A DNA stretch of 6,119 nucleotides, taken from the NCBI GenBank assembly GCA_019313505.1, contig JAFDBA010000142.1, forward strand, positions 1 to 6,119, in the 5' to 3' direction. A program made the position numbers and the translations under genes. The notes below the pieces were generated by a model, which saw only the letters and a program-made list of their open reading frames with translations, was not told the DNA's origin and made no database searches. The stretch is from Deltaproteobacteria bacterium (lineage in GTDB: Bacteria > Desulfobacterota > Desulfobacteria > Desulfobacterales > UBA11574). Positions 5,684-6,119 of the stretch are shown one piece after another; the stretch's first letter is position 1, and each line of letters starts with the position of its first letter.

Positions 5684-6119
5684 TTATACCTCCTTTTCAT
5701 CATGCTCTTTGGGTAGATGCCATCCTCTCCAAATTCCGTAAATCACCGGAATCACGATTAAGGTGAGGAAGGTAGCGCTTACCAATCCCCCCACCATCGG
5801 AGCCGCGATACGCTTCATGACCTGGGAGCCGGTACCGTGACCCCATAAAATAGGCATAAGTCCTGCGGTTGTGGTAATAACGGTCATCATAATGGGACGT
5901 ACCCGCAACGCAGTGCCCGCAACAATGGATTCACGCAGGTGTGTTCGATTGAATGTATCTGCGTACCGTGCTTTAAACTTCTCATAAGACAGATCCAGGT
6001 AGACGAGCATTATCACCCCGGTTTCAGCCGCTACCCCGGCCAGGGCAATGAAGCCCACGCCCACGGCGACACTCATGTTGTACCCCAGAATATACATAAG
6101 CCACAGACCTCCGGTGAGA
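5684..6119 (-). CDS. cusA: Heavy-metal efflux RND transporter, CusA/CzcA family (3' end only)
   Basis: The C-terminal 144 or so residues of an inner-membrane resistance-nodulation-division pump; the gene starts beyond the right edge of the window and its frame is open through 6119. Such pumps form tripartite complexes with a periplasmic adaptor and outer-membrane channel and drive out Cu(I)/Ag(I) or divalent metals using the proton gradient. The visible part covers the last transmembrane helices: GVGFIALAGVAAETGVIMLVYL, a cytoplasmic loop, then ALRVRPIMMTVITTTAGLMP, WGHGTGSQVMKRIAAPMVGG and a final helix LTLIVIPVIYGIW. These match CusA closely. The metal-binding methionines lie outside the window, so monovalent versus divalent substrate cannot be checked; the Met/His-rich partner encoded next favours copper or silver. 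The C-terminus is short and charged and carries the ribosome-binding site for the next gene. Confidence 0.93.
   Translation of the reverse strand, partial: LTGGLWLMYILGYNMSVAVGVGFIALAGVAAETGVIMLVYLDLSYEKFKARYADTFNRTHLRESIVAGTALRVRPIMMTVITTTAGLMPILWGHGTGSQVMKRIAAPMVGGLVSATFLTLIVIPVIYGIWRGWHLPKEHDEKEV

Noticed and set aside
5208..5766. Forward-strand open frames over the His/Met-rich gene and pump end
   Set aside because: They are antisense shadows: Cys- and Val-rich translations with no family likeness, whereas the reverse strand has a signal peptide, ribosome-binding sites and a recognisable RND pump.

Overview
The window looks like chromosome of an anaerobic bacterium, most likely a sulfate-reducing or related Desulfobacterota (delta-proteobacterial) lineage. 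This is inferred from protein style only: a two-subunit 2-oxoacid:ferredoxin oxidoreductase with a fused gamma-alpha chain, a cytidylate-kinase-like P-loop protein of a type common there, and an NhaA with a long acidic/His-containing insertion. Base composition is moderate to AT-leaning and ribosome-binding sites are strong.

Left part (1-2650): a short leader holds a 17-bp tandem repeat, a set of mutually exclusive hairpins ending in a good intrinsic terminator, and a small hairpin over the ribosome-binding site. It leads into korA-korB, translationally coupled by a 4-bp overlap, which encode a CoA-dependent 2-oxoacid:ferredoxin oxidoreductase of central anaerobic carbon metabolism.

Middle (2651-3675): directly after korB lies a 69-codon open stretch with no usable start. 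It reads like the C-terminal end of an OsmC-family protein and is best seen as a decayed remnant. A complete cytidylate-kinase-like gene with a strong ribosome-binding site follows, then a 138-bp spacer. That spacer has a hairpin whose CU-rich loop can pair with the nhaA ribosome-binding site, so it is a candidate regulatory leader.

Right part (3676-6119): nhaA encodes a Na+/H+ antiporter with its key residues intact. Its last four codons and stop codon are supplied by a 72-bp insertion that has perfect 15-bp terminal inverted repeats beginning GTAA and an 8-bp target duplication, the hallmarks of an IS66-type MITE. Removing it in silico restores a longer NhaA tail. Converging from the other strand is a heavy-metal efflux operon: the 3' end of a CusA/CzcA-type RND pump gene (5' end beyond the right edge), followed 2 bp later by a small exported His/Met-rich protein that probably binds metal.

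The most notable items are the MITE that rewrites the NhaA C-terminus, the attenuator-like korAB leader, and the possible riboswitch-like nhaA leader.
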